A DNA stretch of 49,442 nt from a virus, in the IMG/VR virus record IMGVR_UViG_3300005338_000014, positions 1 to 49,442 of that record, one strand, 5' to 3'. Below, in pieces: positions 13,173 through 21,092 of this stretch. Each line of letters begins with the position of its first letter. Positions within the stretch are counted from its first letter, which is position 1. Under the pieces are notes generated by a model. The model did no database searches. It was not told where the DNA came from and was given only the letters and a program-made list of their open reading frames with translations. The position numbers were made by a program, and so were the translations under genes.

Positions 13173-13677
13173 GGGCGTATATGCGCGTAAGCCGAGGACC
13201 GGGGCAATCATCAGGGCGGCCGTGACTTGCCGGGCGTGCGTCTGGGCATGGAAGCCATCCACCGGGATGATGGTCGAGCCGTGTCCACAGTGTGGGAAGA
13301 AGAAGGACGTTCGCCAGCGGCACGGACCGGCCAATCGCTTGGGCGGATTAAGGGCATGGCGCGCTCGGCGTTCAGGCCTCTCCACTGAAAGCAGTCGGCG
13401 GGTCCGCTCGCTGGCCTTGCGCCTCGTCGGAAAGGGAGATGTAAGGTGTGTGCGCTGCGGCTGCGATAGCCCCCAGTTCCTCGAGATCAATCATAAAGAT
13501 GGCGGCGGCACCGCCGAACGCCGCGCACAGCCTGGGCACGCCTTCTATCGAGCAATCACCTCTCTGAGACGATCGACCGACGACCTTGAGCTGCTGTGTC
13601 GGCCTTGCAACGCCGTCCACTCTCTCGAGCTGGTTCATGGCCCGCTTCCGTTTCGTGTCGTGTGGGGGCCGGAATGA
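13165..13677 (+). CDS. HNH-type nuclease (probable homing endonuclease)
   Basis: 170 residues from ATG 13165 (MPRGVYARKPRTGAIIRAAV). Two zinc-binding regions are visible: CRACVW with CPQCGKKK, then CVRCGCDSP. The HNH core is LEINHKDGGG followed by DDLELLCRPCNAVHSLE, with the Asn-His and the final CxxCN typical of HNH endonucleases. It would make a double-strand break at a matching site and promote its own transfer. It lies exactly between the regulator and the methylase gene, whose start it seems to have interrupted and re-created; overlap with the methylase is ATGA. Confidence 0.75.
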   Translation: MPRGVYARKPRTGAIIRAAVTCRACVWAWKPSTGMMVEPCPQCGKKKDVRQRHGPANRLGGLRAWRARRSGLSTESSRRVRSLALRLVGKGDVRCVRCGCDSPQFLEINHKDGGGTAERRAQPGHAFYRAITSLRRSTDDLELLCRPCNAVHSLELVHGPLPFRVVWGPE

Positions 13678-14987
13678 CGGTCAACATCATCGTGGGAGAT
13701 GCTCTCGAAGAACTGCGGAAGCTGCCGAGCGACTCGGTCGATATGTGCCTGACGTCGCCCCCTTACTGGGGGCTGCGCGACTATCAGGTCGAAGGACAGC
13801 TCGGGCTCGAGCCGACCTTGGGCGAGCATCTCGACGCAATGGTCGAAATCTTCGAGGAGGTCCGCCGCATCCTCAAGCCGACCGGCAGCCTCTTTCTCAA
13901 CTATGGGGACTGCTACGCGACCGCGCCGAATGGTCGCTCCGCCGCCGACACCAAGGCCGAGGGCGTCGACGACCGCACCTTCCGCGACAAGCCGTTCAGC
14001 ACTGTCGGGCCGGTGTTCGGAGACCATAAGCGGCGCCCGCCCCAGGGGAAGCATGCATATCGCGAACACGCGAATGGTCGGGTGGCATCGGGCGGTTTCA
14101 TCAAGGCCAAAGACCTGTGCATGATACCGAACCGCCTCGCCATCGCGCTCCAGGATGCCGGCTGGTGGGTCCGCTCCGAGATCATCTGGGGCAAGACCAA
14201 CCCGATGCCGGATAGCTCCGGTGCCCAGCGGCCGTCGACGGCGCATGAGAAAATCTTCTGGCTCGCCAAGTCGGAGGACGCCCCGGTCTGGCGCGCCCGC
14301 GATACCGGCGAGCTTTCGTTCGCGCCCGACCTTTCCGAGCGCTGCCCGCTGATCACGAAGCCCGACCAGCTCGGCGCCCGCTGGATCAGGATCGGGACCT
14401 ATTACGATGCCAATGCGGTAATGCAGGGCCGCACCTCGGACGAGGACGCGAACGGCTTCGGCGAGCCGGGGCCGGGCAAGACGAGGGGCACCCGCAGCGT
14501 CAAGATGCCCGACGGCTGGGACACCGGCGCCGGCGGCCATGGCTCGCATCACCGACAGGGGCGGGAGAAGGGCAAGCAGCTGGCCTGCGCCGAGACGATG
14601 CCGAGCGCCGCTCGCTCGCGGCGCTCGGCAGGCTTCAATGAGCGCTGGGACGAGCAGGAGGCCAACCACGGCCAAGTCGAGGGTCGCTTCCTGCGCAACT
14701 ACGAGCCCGCCGCCCTCCCGGTCTGGGAGATGGGGATCGAGCCGTTCAAGGATGCCCATTTCGCCACGTTCCCGACCGAGCTTGCCTGGCGGGCCATTCT
14801 CGCGGGTTGTCCCGTCGGGGGGACGGTGCTCGACCCCGTCGGCGGCGCCGGCACCACCGGCCTCGTCGCCGACCGGCTCCAGCGCGATGCGATCCTGATC
14901 GAACTCAACCCCGAATATGCCGCGATGGCCCGCCAGCGGATCGACAGGGACCGCGGCGCTCTGCTCGACGCGATGGAGGCGGCATGA
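13674..14987 (+). CDS. DNA methyltransferase (N4-cytosine/N6-adenine, beta class)
   Basis: 437 residues. The catalytic motif IV comes first, TSPPYWGLRDY at 27-37, then NYGDCYA; SAM-binding motif I lies near the C-terminus, LDPVGGAGTTGLVADRL (about 385-401), followed by ELNPEYAAMARQRI, so motif order is that of beta-class amino-methyltransferases. The middle section (about 80-330) contains a variable target recognition region. No cognate restriction enzyme is seen, so it is an orphan enzyme, most likely protecting phage DNA from host restriction. Confidence 0.88.
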   Translation: MTVNIIVGDALEELRKLPSDSVDMCLTSPPYWGLRDYQVEGQLGLEPTLGEHLDAMVEIFEEVRRILKPTGSLFLNYGDCYATAPNGRSAADTKAEGVDDRTFRDKPFSTVGPVFGDHKRRPPQGKHAYREHANGRVASGGFIKAKDLCMIPNRLAIALQDAGWWVRSEIIWGKTNPMPDSSGAQRPSTAHEKIFWLAKSEDAPVWRARDTGELSFAPDLSERCPLITKPDQLGARWIRIGTYYDANAVMQGRTSDEDANGFGEPGPGKTRGTRSVKMPDGWDTGAGGHGSHHRQGREKGKQLACAETMPSAARSRRSAGFNERWDEQEANHGQVEGRFLRNYEPAALPVWEMGIEPFKDAHFATFPTELAWRAILAGCPVGGTVLDPVGGAGTTGLVADRLQRDAILIELNPEYAAMARQRIDRDRGALLDAMEAA

Positions 14988-15320
14988 TCAGCCTCACCCC
15001 CAAGCAGGAAAAGCTGCTGCGCTTTATCGAAAGCCGCCAGCCCGTTTCGCCGAGCATGCGCGAGATGGCGGAGGCGCTCGGCTATAAGGGCTGGGAGCGC
15101 GGGCACGGCCTTTCCAGCATCTCGAGCCTTCTGGATCAGCTCGAGTATCGCGGCCGCATCCGGCGCCTTCGCAATCGTGCCCGCGCAATCGAGGTGCTTC
15201 AGCCGCTGACGCCGGTTGCCCCCCCCAGCCAGGCTGCGCGTGGTCTATGGGCCGGGCCACTTCGAGGATCTCGCCCGGCTGAGACGCGCCGAATATGCGA
15301 GCGGAGGGGCTGAGCGATGA
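14984..15320 (+). CDS. LexA-N-terminal-like winged-helix protein with apparent frameshift at C8
   Basis: MISLTPKQEKLLRFIESRQP and SPSMREMAEALGYKG with LSSISSLLDQLEYRGRIRRL form the LexA-type winged-helix DNA-binding domain without a peptidase domain. After the eight-C run at 15199-15206 the frame becomes poor and stops at 15313. Taking away one C gives RLRVVYGPGHFEDLARLRRA and a stop at 15318-15320, overlapping the next ATG, for a total of 111 residues. The restored end fits the operon style, so I take it as the intended frame. Probably a transcription regulator. Confidence 0.65.
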
Positions 15321-16027
15321 GCAGCATCCAGGAGCAGCGCTATCTGCTGAGCCGCCATGTCGAGGGGTCGAGCCTTTCCGACGCCGCCTTCGAGGCCGGT
15401 ATCTCCGAACTGGAAGCGGCGCTGATCGACAAGGCTGTGGCCCGCGGCGAGCTGGCCCTGCCGGCCCCGTCGACTGGCGGCGATCCGCCGGCGCCGGTGC
15501 TGCCGCTCAAAGCCGCCCGGAAGCATCTTTTCGGAGGAACCGGGCCTCCGCCACCGCCAGCGCCGGGTCGCCTGCTGGCCGCCATCACCCCGCCGCCCGA
15601 GACCGGCGCGCCGATCACCGAAGGAGAGACGACCATGGGACGCAAAGCCGCAGCCGCGAACGACGTCGAGGAAATCCCGCAGCCCGATTTCGAGCGCGCG
15701 ATCAAGATCCTCAAGCACGACCTCAACCCGCTGACCGAGGACAGCGCCAAGATCAGGGGCGATCAGTCGGCGGCGTGGAAGACGATCGAGAGTGATTGCC
15801 ACTGCAACAAGAAAGGGATGAAGTTCGTCCACAGCCTGATGCGGATGGACCCGGAAATCCGCGACGACGTGCTGCGCACCCTCTACGGCGGCATGCGCGC
15901 GGCCGGGATCGGGATCAGCCGCGATCTCGTCGACCGGATGGGCGCGGGCGAGGCGCCGACCATGCCGGTCAGCGACGACAAGGCGACGACCACCGCCGAC
16001 CTGCCCGCTCTCGCCGCCGCCGAATAG
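15317..16027 (+). CDS. hypothetical DNA-metabolism protein with a second internal start
   Basis: 236 residues. N-terminal 45 residues form a small helical, HTH-like domain (LSRHVEGSSLSDAAFEAGIS); a proline-rich linker (PPPPPAPG) leads to a compact C-terminal domain with RAIKILKHDLNPLTEDSAKI, RGDQSAAWKTIESDCHCNKK and RTLYGGMRAAGIGI. An internal ATG at 15635 has GGAGAG seven bases upstream and would yield the 130-residue C-terminal domain alone. The C-terminal domain resembles a phage family of unknown function near RuvC genes. Confidence 0.6.
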   Translation: MSSIQEQRYLLSRHVEGSSLSDAAFEAGISELEAALIDKAVARGELALPAPSTGGDPPAPVLPLKAARKHLFGGTGPPPPPAPGRLLAAITPPPETGAPITEGETTMGRKAAAANDVEEIPQPDFERAIKILKHDLNPLTEDSAKIRGDQSAAWKTIESDCHCNKKGMKFVHSLMRMDPEIRDDVLRTLYGGMRAAGIGISRDLVDRMGAGEAPTMPVSDDKATTTADLPALAAAE

Positions 16028-16030
16028 AAG

Positions 16031-16585
16031 ATGCACTTCGTCGGCCTCGATCTGTCCGTCAGGGCGACGGGCTGGGCCTCCTGGAGTCAAGGCCAGGAGC
16101 GCCCGGTCTCGGGGACGTGGGAGCTGGCCTCGGCCCTGCAATGGTCGGCGCGCGCCTATTGCCGGCTGCAGCGCAACCTCATGGACCTGCACCGGGTCGA
16201 GCCGATCACTTCGATCCTCTATGAAGACTCGCTGCCGGCCGAGCGCCTGCACGGCCAGACCAACCGCGAGACGCTGAAAGCCGCGGTCGGGCTGACCGAG
16301 CATGTCGAGAGCTTCGGCGAGGCGATCGGGGCGAAGACGCGCTACACCAACCAGTCGACCTGGCGCCGGCACGCGCTCGGCAAGATGAAGCGCGGCACCA
16401 GGACGCCCGACCTCAAGCATTATGCGATGCTGCGCTGCAGGGAGCTGGGCTTCGAGCCGCGCAACCACAACGAGGCCGAGGCGCTGCTGATCCTCGACTT
16501 CGACATCCACCTCTCCGGCATCACTCCGCCGTGGCGGATGCAGCATGTGCTGACGGAGCAGATGGCGGGAGGGTCGGGGCGTTGA
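16031..16585 (+). CDS. RuvC-like Holliday junction resolvase
   Basis: 184 residues. RNase H-like fold signature: MHFVGLDLSVRATGWASW with Asp7, ITSILYEDSLPA with Glu65, and a C-terminal HNEAEALLILDFDI with acidic residues at about 148-156. These match RuvC-type resolvases found in alphaproteobacterial phages. It would cut branched DNA during recombination or before packaging, completing the RecE-like/annealing system of the leftward operon. Confidence 0.78.
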   Translation: MHFVGLDLSVRATGWASWSQGQERPVSGTWELASALQWSARAYCRLQRNLMDLHRVEPITSILYEDSLPAERLHGQTNRETLKAAVGLTEHVESFGEAIGAKTRYTNQSTWRRHALGKMKRGTRTPDLKHYAMLRCRELGFEPRNHNEAEALLILDFDIHLSGITPPWRMQHVLTEQMAGGSGR

Positions 16586-17199
16586 AGCGGTTCTGCTCTT
16601 GTGGCCGCGCGCTGCACGCCCAGACCAAGGGGTCGAGCTGCCTTGCCTGCATTCGGATCGCGGCCGCCGTGCGACGAGCGCGGCCGTGCATCGACTGCGG
16701 AGGCCACAAGAACGTCAATGCTGCGGCGCGCTGCCGGTCCTGTTCGGACAAGAACCCGGCGACCCGCCGCCGTCGCAATCTTGCCGTGTCGGCCTCGCGA
16801 CGTGCAAAGCTGCGGACCGATCCGGAGTTCGCAAAGCGCGCGCGCGAACATGGTCGCCAGCTGGGGTTGTCGGGAGCGGCTCGAGCGGCATCGCGCCGGC
16901 CCGATGTCGTGGCGCGCCGCGCGATTGCCAGGTCGCGGGCGGTTATGGGCTGGTGCCCGGCCGAGTATCGACCGCTCTATGACGAGCTGACGAAGTCGCG
17001 GCGGTTGAGAGCGGCAGACGCGCGGCGGGCAGTGGAGCAGCAAATTGCCATCGACCAGGCACGGATGGACCCATTCGAGCGCCAACTAGCGCAGGTGCGC
17101 GCTGGCCGAGCAATCGTCGCCAAGCCGGACTTGAGAGATCGCCGAGAGTTTGCGTTCAGCCTCGCCAGCGGATCTTCACTCGCGGAGGCTGGACTGTGA
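16582..17199 (+). CDS. zinc-ribbon protein of the replication region
   Basis: 205 residues from TTG 16582, which overlaps the RuvC stop (TTGA) behind GGGAGGG. Begins LKRFCSCGRALHAQTKGSSC and shows CSC, CLAC, CIDCGGHK and CRSCSD, i.e. two zinc ribbons, then a basic helical stretch and the motif MGWCPAEYRPLYDELTKSRR. Similar proteins occur beside DUF1376 genes in related phages. Likely DNA-binding; exact role not known. Its stop overlaps the next GTG. Confidence 0.6.
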   Translation: MKRFCSCGRALHAQTKGSSCLACIRIAAAVRRARPCIDCGGHKNVNAAARCRSCSDKNPATRRRRNLAVSASRRAKLRTDPEFAKRAREHGRQLGLSGAARAASRRPDVVARRAIARSRAVMGWCPAEYRPLYDELTKSRRLRAADARRAVEQQIAIDQARMDPFERQLAQVRAGRAIVAKPDLRDRREFAFSLASGSSLAEAGL

Positions 17200-18200
17200 C
17201 GCCGCTTATGAGCGATCTTCCGCCGCCGCTGACCCCGCCCGATTGCGACCTGCGCGATTTCCCGCGGATGATGATCGACGTCACCCGGCTGCGCCAGTCG
17301 GATTTCGACGCGATCATCGACGACACCGCCTGGCGCGCCGGCATGAACCTCTGGTTCTCGGCATGGCACGGCGACCCGGCCGGATCGCTGAGCAGCGACG
17401 ACAGCGCGCTCGCCAAGGCCGCCGGTCTCGGCCGGGACCTGCGCACCTGGAGCAAGGTCCGGACCGACGCGCTGCGCGGCTTCACTCTCTGCTCCGATGG
17501 CCGGCTCTATCACGCCACGGTCTGCGAGTTCGCGCTCGAGGCGTGGCTGGAGAAGCTGGTGCAGCGCCTGTCCAGCGGCGCCGGCAATGCCAAGAGGTGG
17601 GGCGCCGACTTCGATCCCGCCGCCATCGAAGCCGAAATCGACGCGGCAGCGGACATGCTAGCGGCACTCAATCCGCAGTCCCGGGCGATCGCCAAGGCGA
17701 AACGTCGGCACTCCCGACGCAATCCCGACGGCAATCCCGATGGGACGCGCCCGCCTCCCGGCGGGAGTCCCGAACCCCCCATTTTGGATCGCAAGGGAAA
17801 GGGACAGGGAAAGGGAATAGAAGAAGAAGTTCCGTTGGCTAACGCCAACGGCGCGGACGAGACCGCCATCCCACCCCTGATCGACCCGGAAAAAGTCATG
17901 TTCGATCAGGGCATTGCCCTGCTCGGCGAAGGTTCGGTCCCAGAGGGGCGCGCCCGGCCGATCATCGGCAGATGGAAGCGCGACTACGGCGCCGAGGCGG
18001 TGATCGTCGCGCTCGGCAAGGCAAAGCGGGAAGGGGCGATCGATCCCGTCTCGTTCATCGAAGGCTGCTTGAAAAACGGAGGCAAGAATGGGCCAAGAAG
18101 TGGCGGTCGTTCCGCATGGGGTGCCGCGCGAGATCGCAACCGTGTGCTACCTGGGGAAGGACGCGAGCCGTTACTGGAACAGCTCCCGCGCCCTGGCTGA
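17196..18200 (+). CDS. DUF1376 replication protein
   Basis: 334 residues from GTG 17196 (a second start, ATG 17208, gives MSDLPPPLTPPDCDLRDFPR). Residues 10-110 show the DUF1376 pattern: WFSAWHGDPAGSLSSDDSAL and AALGLxRDLRTW-type segment with DGRLYHATV. These are origin-binding, lambda O-like replication initiators in phages. The middle is a basic, disordered linker (KAKRRHSRRNPDG) and a helical C-terminal domain ends with DPVSFIEGCLKNGG. The final 113 bases overlap the next gene, an unusually long overlap. Confidence 0.7.
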   Translation: MTPLMSDLPPPLTPPDCDLRDFPRMMIDVTRLRQSDFDAIIDDTAWRAGMNLWFSAWHGDPAGSLSSDDSALAKAAGLGRDLRTWSKVRTDALRGFTLCSDGRLYHATVCEFALEAWLEKLVQRLSSGAGNAKRWGADFDPAAIEAEIDAAADMLAALNPQSRAIAKAKRRHSRRNPDGNPDGTRPPPGGSPEPPILDRKGKGQGKGIEEEVPLANANGADETAIPPLIDPEKVMFDQGIALLGEGSVPEGRARPIIGRWKRDYGAEAVIVALGKAKREGAIDPVSFIEGCLKNGGKNGPRSGGRSAWGAARDRNRVLPGEGREPLLEQLPRPG

Positions 18201-18837
18201 ACTGAAGCGGGACGGACTCGATGGTGGCGTGGCTGCGGCTGCGGAGCATGTCCGACGAGCCCTTACTGCGGCCGATCCAGACGTCCTGAATGACGGACTT
18301 TCCGATCTAGGCATGATGATGGCGCCGAACCGCGGTGAGGAAGAAGCCTCGGTCTGGCTCGCTGGAATGCGGCGCCTGCTCGGCGACCTGCCCGCAGACA
18401 TCCTGAGCGAGGCGATCGACCAGCACGTTCGGACCTCGAAATTCCTGCCAACGGTAGCCGAGATCAGGGCACTCGCCGATCCCGTCATGGCGGCCCGCCG
18501 CCGGCTGTTCTCGCAGCTCGATGCGATGGCGCGGCTGATCGCGTCGGGAGCCGATATCCGGCCGGCCCCGCCGAAGCTCGAGGCAGCGCCGCGAGAGCCG
18601 GATCGGCCATTGACCGCTGACGAGGCGGAGGAGACCAACCGGATTCTTGAGCGGATCGGCGCCGCGACCCGGTTCAAGCCGGATGGCGGCCGATATACCG
18701 TTGAGGTCGAAACCGGCCGGCGTCGTCGGCCCGGGCCGGCCAGAATGCCGACCGTCGCGGATTATGAAGATCTTGGCCTGTCGCTCGCTGAGGCGGAGGC
18801 AGCGGTCGCGCAGCAGCGGGCCCAGGCCCGAGCCTGA
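18088..18837 (+). CDS. replication-associated hypothetical protein
   Basis: 249 residues; ATG 18088 has GGAGG five bases upstream, which fixes the start in spite of the overlap. A helical domain contains EEEASVWLAGMRRLLGDLPA, then TSKFLPTVAEIRALADPVMA, a pattern frequent in proteins next to DUF1376 initiators and reminiscent of helicase-loader (lambda P-like) partners. The C-terminus is basic then helical (LSLAEAEAAVAQQRAQ). Loader function is inference from position. Confidence 0.5.
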   Translation: MGQEVAVVPHGVPREIATVCYLGKDASRYWNSSRALAELKRDGLDGGVAAAAEHVRRALTAADPDVLNDGLSDLGMMMAPNRGEEEASVWLAGMRRLLGDLPADILSEAIDQHVRTSKFLPTVAEIRALADPVMAARRRLFSQLDAMARLIASGADIRPAPPKLEAAPREPDRPLTADEAEETNRILERIGAATRFKPDGGRYTVEVETGRRRRPGPARMPTVADYEDLGLSLAEAEAAVAQQRAQARA

Positions 18838-19043
18838 TGTCCCGCCCAGCCTCCCCCCTGGCCGCCGTCATCGGCCCCTGCCGCGAGCCCGACCCGGCCG
18901 CGGCGAGGCGGGCGGCGCGCGACGCCTATCACCACCACGGCATCGTGCTCATCAACCCGGACTGGCTGCCCGGGCAGGGCGAGCGGGAGATTCTGACGGG
19001 GTTGGCCGATCAGGTACACGGGCCGAGGGGGACGGCGGCATGA
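18837..19043 (+). CDS. small hypothetical protein
   Basis: 68 residues, TGATG overlap with the preceding gene. Contains ARRAARDAYHHHGIVLINPD, found in small phage proteins of alphaproteobacteria that follow replication genes. A single helix plus short strands can be seen. Function unknown. Confidence 0.55.
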   Translation: MSRPASPLAAVIGPCREPDPAAARRAARDAYHHHGIVLINPDWLPGQGEREILTGLADQVHGPRGTAA

Positions 19044-19708
19044 CTGGCAGCTCAGCGGAGCGAGAGATGCGAGACGCCGTGGCGGCTCGACTGAGGTCGC
19101 TTCTACCGGATGCTCGGATCATCCACGAGTTGGTCGTCGGCAATTGTCGGGCGGACCTCGCAGCGGTCCAGCCGGAGCGGATCACGCTCGTAGAAATCAA
19201 GTCGGCGAAGGACACGCTCGCCCGCCTGGACAGGCAAGTCGCCGAATTCTCCGTCGCGTCGCATCGCCTGATCGTCGTCGCCGCCGAGCGCTGGTTTGAT
19301 CGGAAGCCCTACGACAATGGGCGGCCCCGCTTCGTCCCCTCGGAGGCGCTCAAGCACAGCGGAGCGATATGGCTTTATCCGGAGCCCGAGCCCAACACGA
19401 TTGAGGCATGGTACGGCTGGCGATTTCAGTCATGGGAAGGCACGCGCGCCGAGCCGCACGCGGCCCGCCTGCTGGGCCTGCTGTGGAAATGCGAGCTGCT
19501 GGCCGAGTGCGATCGCCACCGGATCGTGGCCGGCCGCCGCACCAACATGGCGACGCTGATCCGCGACATGGCGTGGCACATGACCGGGGCGGAGATTGCT
19601 CGCGCCGTGTGTCGCCAGTTGCGGTGCAGACATTTCCCGGAAGCTGACGCGCCGGATCAATTCACGGCCGAAGAGGAGCGCGCGCTCGATGAGCAGCAAG
19701 CGGCATAA
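19040..19708 (+). CDS. MmcB-like PD-(D/E)XK DNA repair nuclease
   Basis: 222 residues from ATG 19040. MRDAVAARLRSLLP and then NCRADLAAVQPERITLVEIK, continuing SAKDTLARLDRQVAEFS and LIVVAAERW, match the MmcB/sce7726-type nuclease fold: the Asp of RADL and the Glu and Lys of VEIKS are the PD-(D/E)XK catalytic set. The C-terminal half is helical with LLGLLWKCELLAECDRH. Probably acts on branched or damaged DNA; host MmcB proteins belong to the SOS response. Confidence 0.65.
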   Translation: MTGSSAEREMRDAVAARLRSLLPDARIIHELVVGNCRADLAAVQPERITLVEIKSAKDTLARLDRQVAEFSVASHRLIVVAAERWFDRKPYDNGRPRFVPSEALKHSGAIWLYPEPEPNTIEAWYGWRFQSWEGTRAEPHAARLLGLLWKCELLAECDRHRIVAGRRTNMATLIRDMAWHMTGAEIARAVCRQLRCRHFPEADAPDQFTAEEERALDEQQAA

Positions 19709-20288
19709 TGTAGGTTGGATCATCCTGCGCACGTCGGGCGCGAAGACGCTTAAGCTTGCCGAGTCGCTGCGGGAGGAAGGTTTCGACGTCTGGACGCCGT
19801 CGCGGGTCAGTAGCCAGCGGATCCCCAGAGGAAACGGTCGGCGCAGCGTCGCTATTCCGATCATCCCCACGTTCCTTTTCGCCCGGGTCTGGCATCTGGT
19901 CGATCTGCTCGAGCTGGCCGCGATGCCCGAGCGGCCGCGCCGGGGACCAGGGGGCCGAAAGCCGGCGCATCCGGCATTCAGCGTGTTTCGCGACGGCGGG
20001 AGTGAGATGATCCCCGTTGTCGACGACGCCCAGCTCGATCCCCTGCGCGAGGCCGAGCGCCGAATCGCGAGCCACCGGATGAGGCAATATGAGCCGGGCG
20101 AAATGGTGAAGGTTCCCGACGGGATTTTCGGCGGGTTGGTCGGCGAAGTCGTCCGCAGTTCGCAGTACAAGACGAAGGTGTGCTTCGGGGGCAGGATGTC
20201 GGTCGAAGTTTCCACTTTCATTTTGAAACCGATCGGATGTATAGGGTCGTCCCAAGCCCTAAAGGGCTCGGTCGCCGATGCGGCCTAG
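19689..20288 (+). CDS. NusG-like transcription elongation/antitermination factor
   Basis: 199 residues from ATG 19689. The N-terminal half is NGN-like: VGWIILRTSGAKTLKLAESL, REEGFDVWTPSRV and IPIIPTFLFARVW. The C-terminal part holds a KOW motif, YEPGEMVKVPDGIFGGLVGE followed by KTKVCFGGRMSVEVSTFILK. This is the NusG/RfaH layout; such factors bind RNA polymerase and promote or prevent pausing and termination. It sits immediately before the terminase genes, so a role in late-operon antitermination is likely. An AGCCC-TAAA-GGGCT hairpin (20255-20268) lies in its last codons. Confidence 0.75.
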   Translation: MSSKRHNVGWIILRTSGAKTLKLAESLREEGFDVWTPSRVSSQRIPRGNGRRSVAIPIIPTFLFARVWHLVDLLELAAMPERPRRGPGGRKPAHPAFSVFRDGGSEMIPVVDDAQLDPLREAERRIASHRMRQYEPGEMVKVPDGIFGGLVGEVVRSSQYKTKVCFGGRMSVEVSTFILKPIGCIGSSQALKGSVADAA

Positions 20289-20432
20289 TCGCGCAGGATG
20301 CGACAGCTGGGAGCGAGCGCGGGCAAGGCTCTGATACGCCCTCCCCAACAAGCCGTCAGGCGCGAATGCGCCGCCGGTTGTCCGAAGGATTGGTTCAAGA
20401 TGGCCCGTTCGCGGCCCGACGGGCGCTGAGAT

Positions 20433-21092
20433 ATGTCGCGCCGGCCCGCCGATCCCATCGCGAGGCTCGCCAAGCTCGAGGCGGCGCGCGCCGCGATCGA
20501 CGACACCGAGACGTTCAATGCCCGCGATATGGCGACCATCGCCGGGATGACTTGGCGCAACATGCGCGAGATAGTCGCCGCCGACCAGGACTTTCCGGTC
20601 GCCGTGCGCGGCTCCGAAGGCGTTCCGTTCGTGTTCAACGGCGCCGCGGTGCTCGATTACATGATTGCCAAGGCTCGCTCGGTCCAGGCCGATCGCGAGC
20701 GGCGGACGGACAGGGCGACCTTTCTGGCCGGGCTCGGCGCGCAGGCCGGTCCTTCCCCTTCCGGCAACAGCAAAGGGTCCGGTTCCGCTGCGCGCGAGCT
20801 GATGGAGGATGCGAAAGCGCTCTCGGCCCTGATCGATGTTCAGGCGAAGTTGCGGGCCGAGAAGGTGGCGCAGGGCAAGCTGATCGACCGGGCCGAGACC
20901 GAGGATTTCCTGTGGCGCTGGCTGTCCGGCCTGCAATCCAGCGTCCTCGCGATCGAGGGCCGGATCGACAAGGCCGGCAAGATCGAGCCCGACATCCGCA
21001 CCGCGGTCAAGGACGAGCTCGCCGCCGCGCTGGTCGAGATGCGAACCGAGCTCGAAAAGCGGATCGAGGCGTGGAATGCACGGGCTGGATGA
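20433..21092 (+). CDS. terminase small subunit
   Basis: 219 residues (MSRRPADPIARLAKLEAARA). A Nu1-like N-terminal winged helix is seen at about 25-75 (FNARDMATIAGMTWRNMREI and VRGSEGVPFVFNGAAVLDY), followed by a long coiled-coil region (LSALIDVQAKLRAEKVAQG). It precedes and overlaps the large subunit by 17 bases. It recognises viral DNA and brings it to the large subunit. The 144 bases between the NusG-like gene and this one hold no clear gene. Confidence 0.75.
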   Translation: MSRRPADPIARLAKLEAARAAIDDTETFNARDMATIAGMTWRNMREIVAADQDFPVAVRGSEGVPFVFNGAAVLDYMIAKARSVQADRERRTDRATFLAGLGAQAGPSPSGNSKGSGSAARELMEDAKALSALIDVQAKLRAEKVAQGKLIDRAETEDFLWRWLSGLQSSVLAIEGRIDKAGKIEPDIRTAVKDELAAALVEMRTELEKRIEAWNARAG

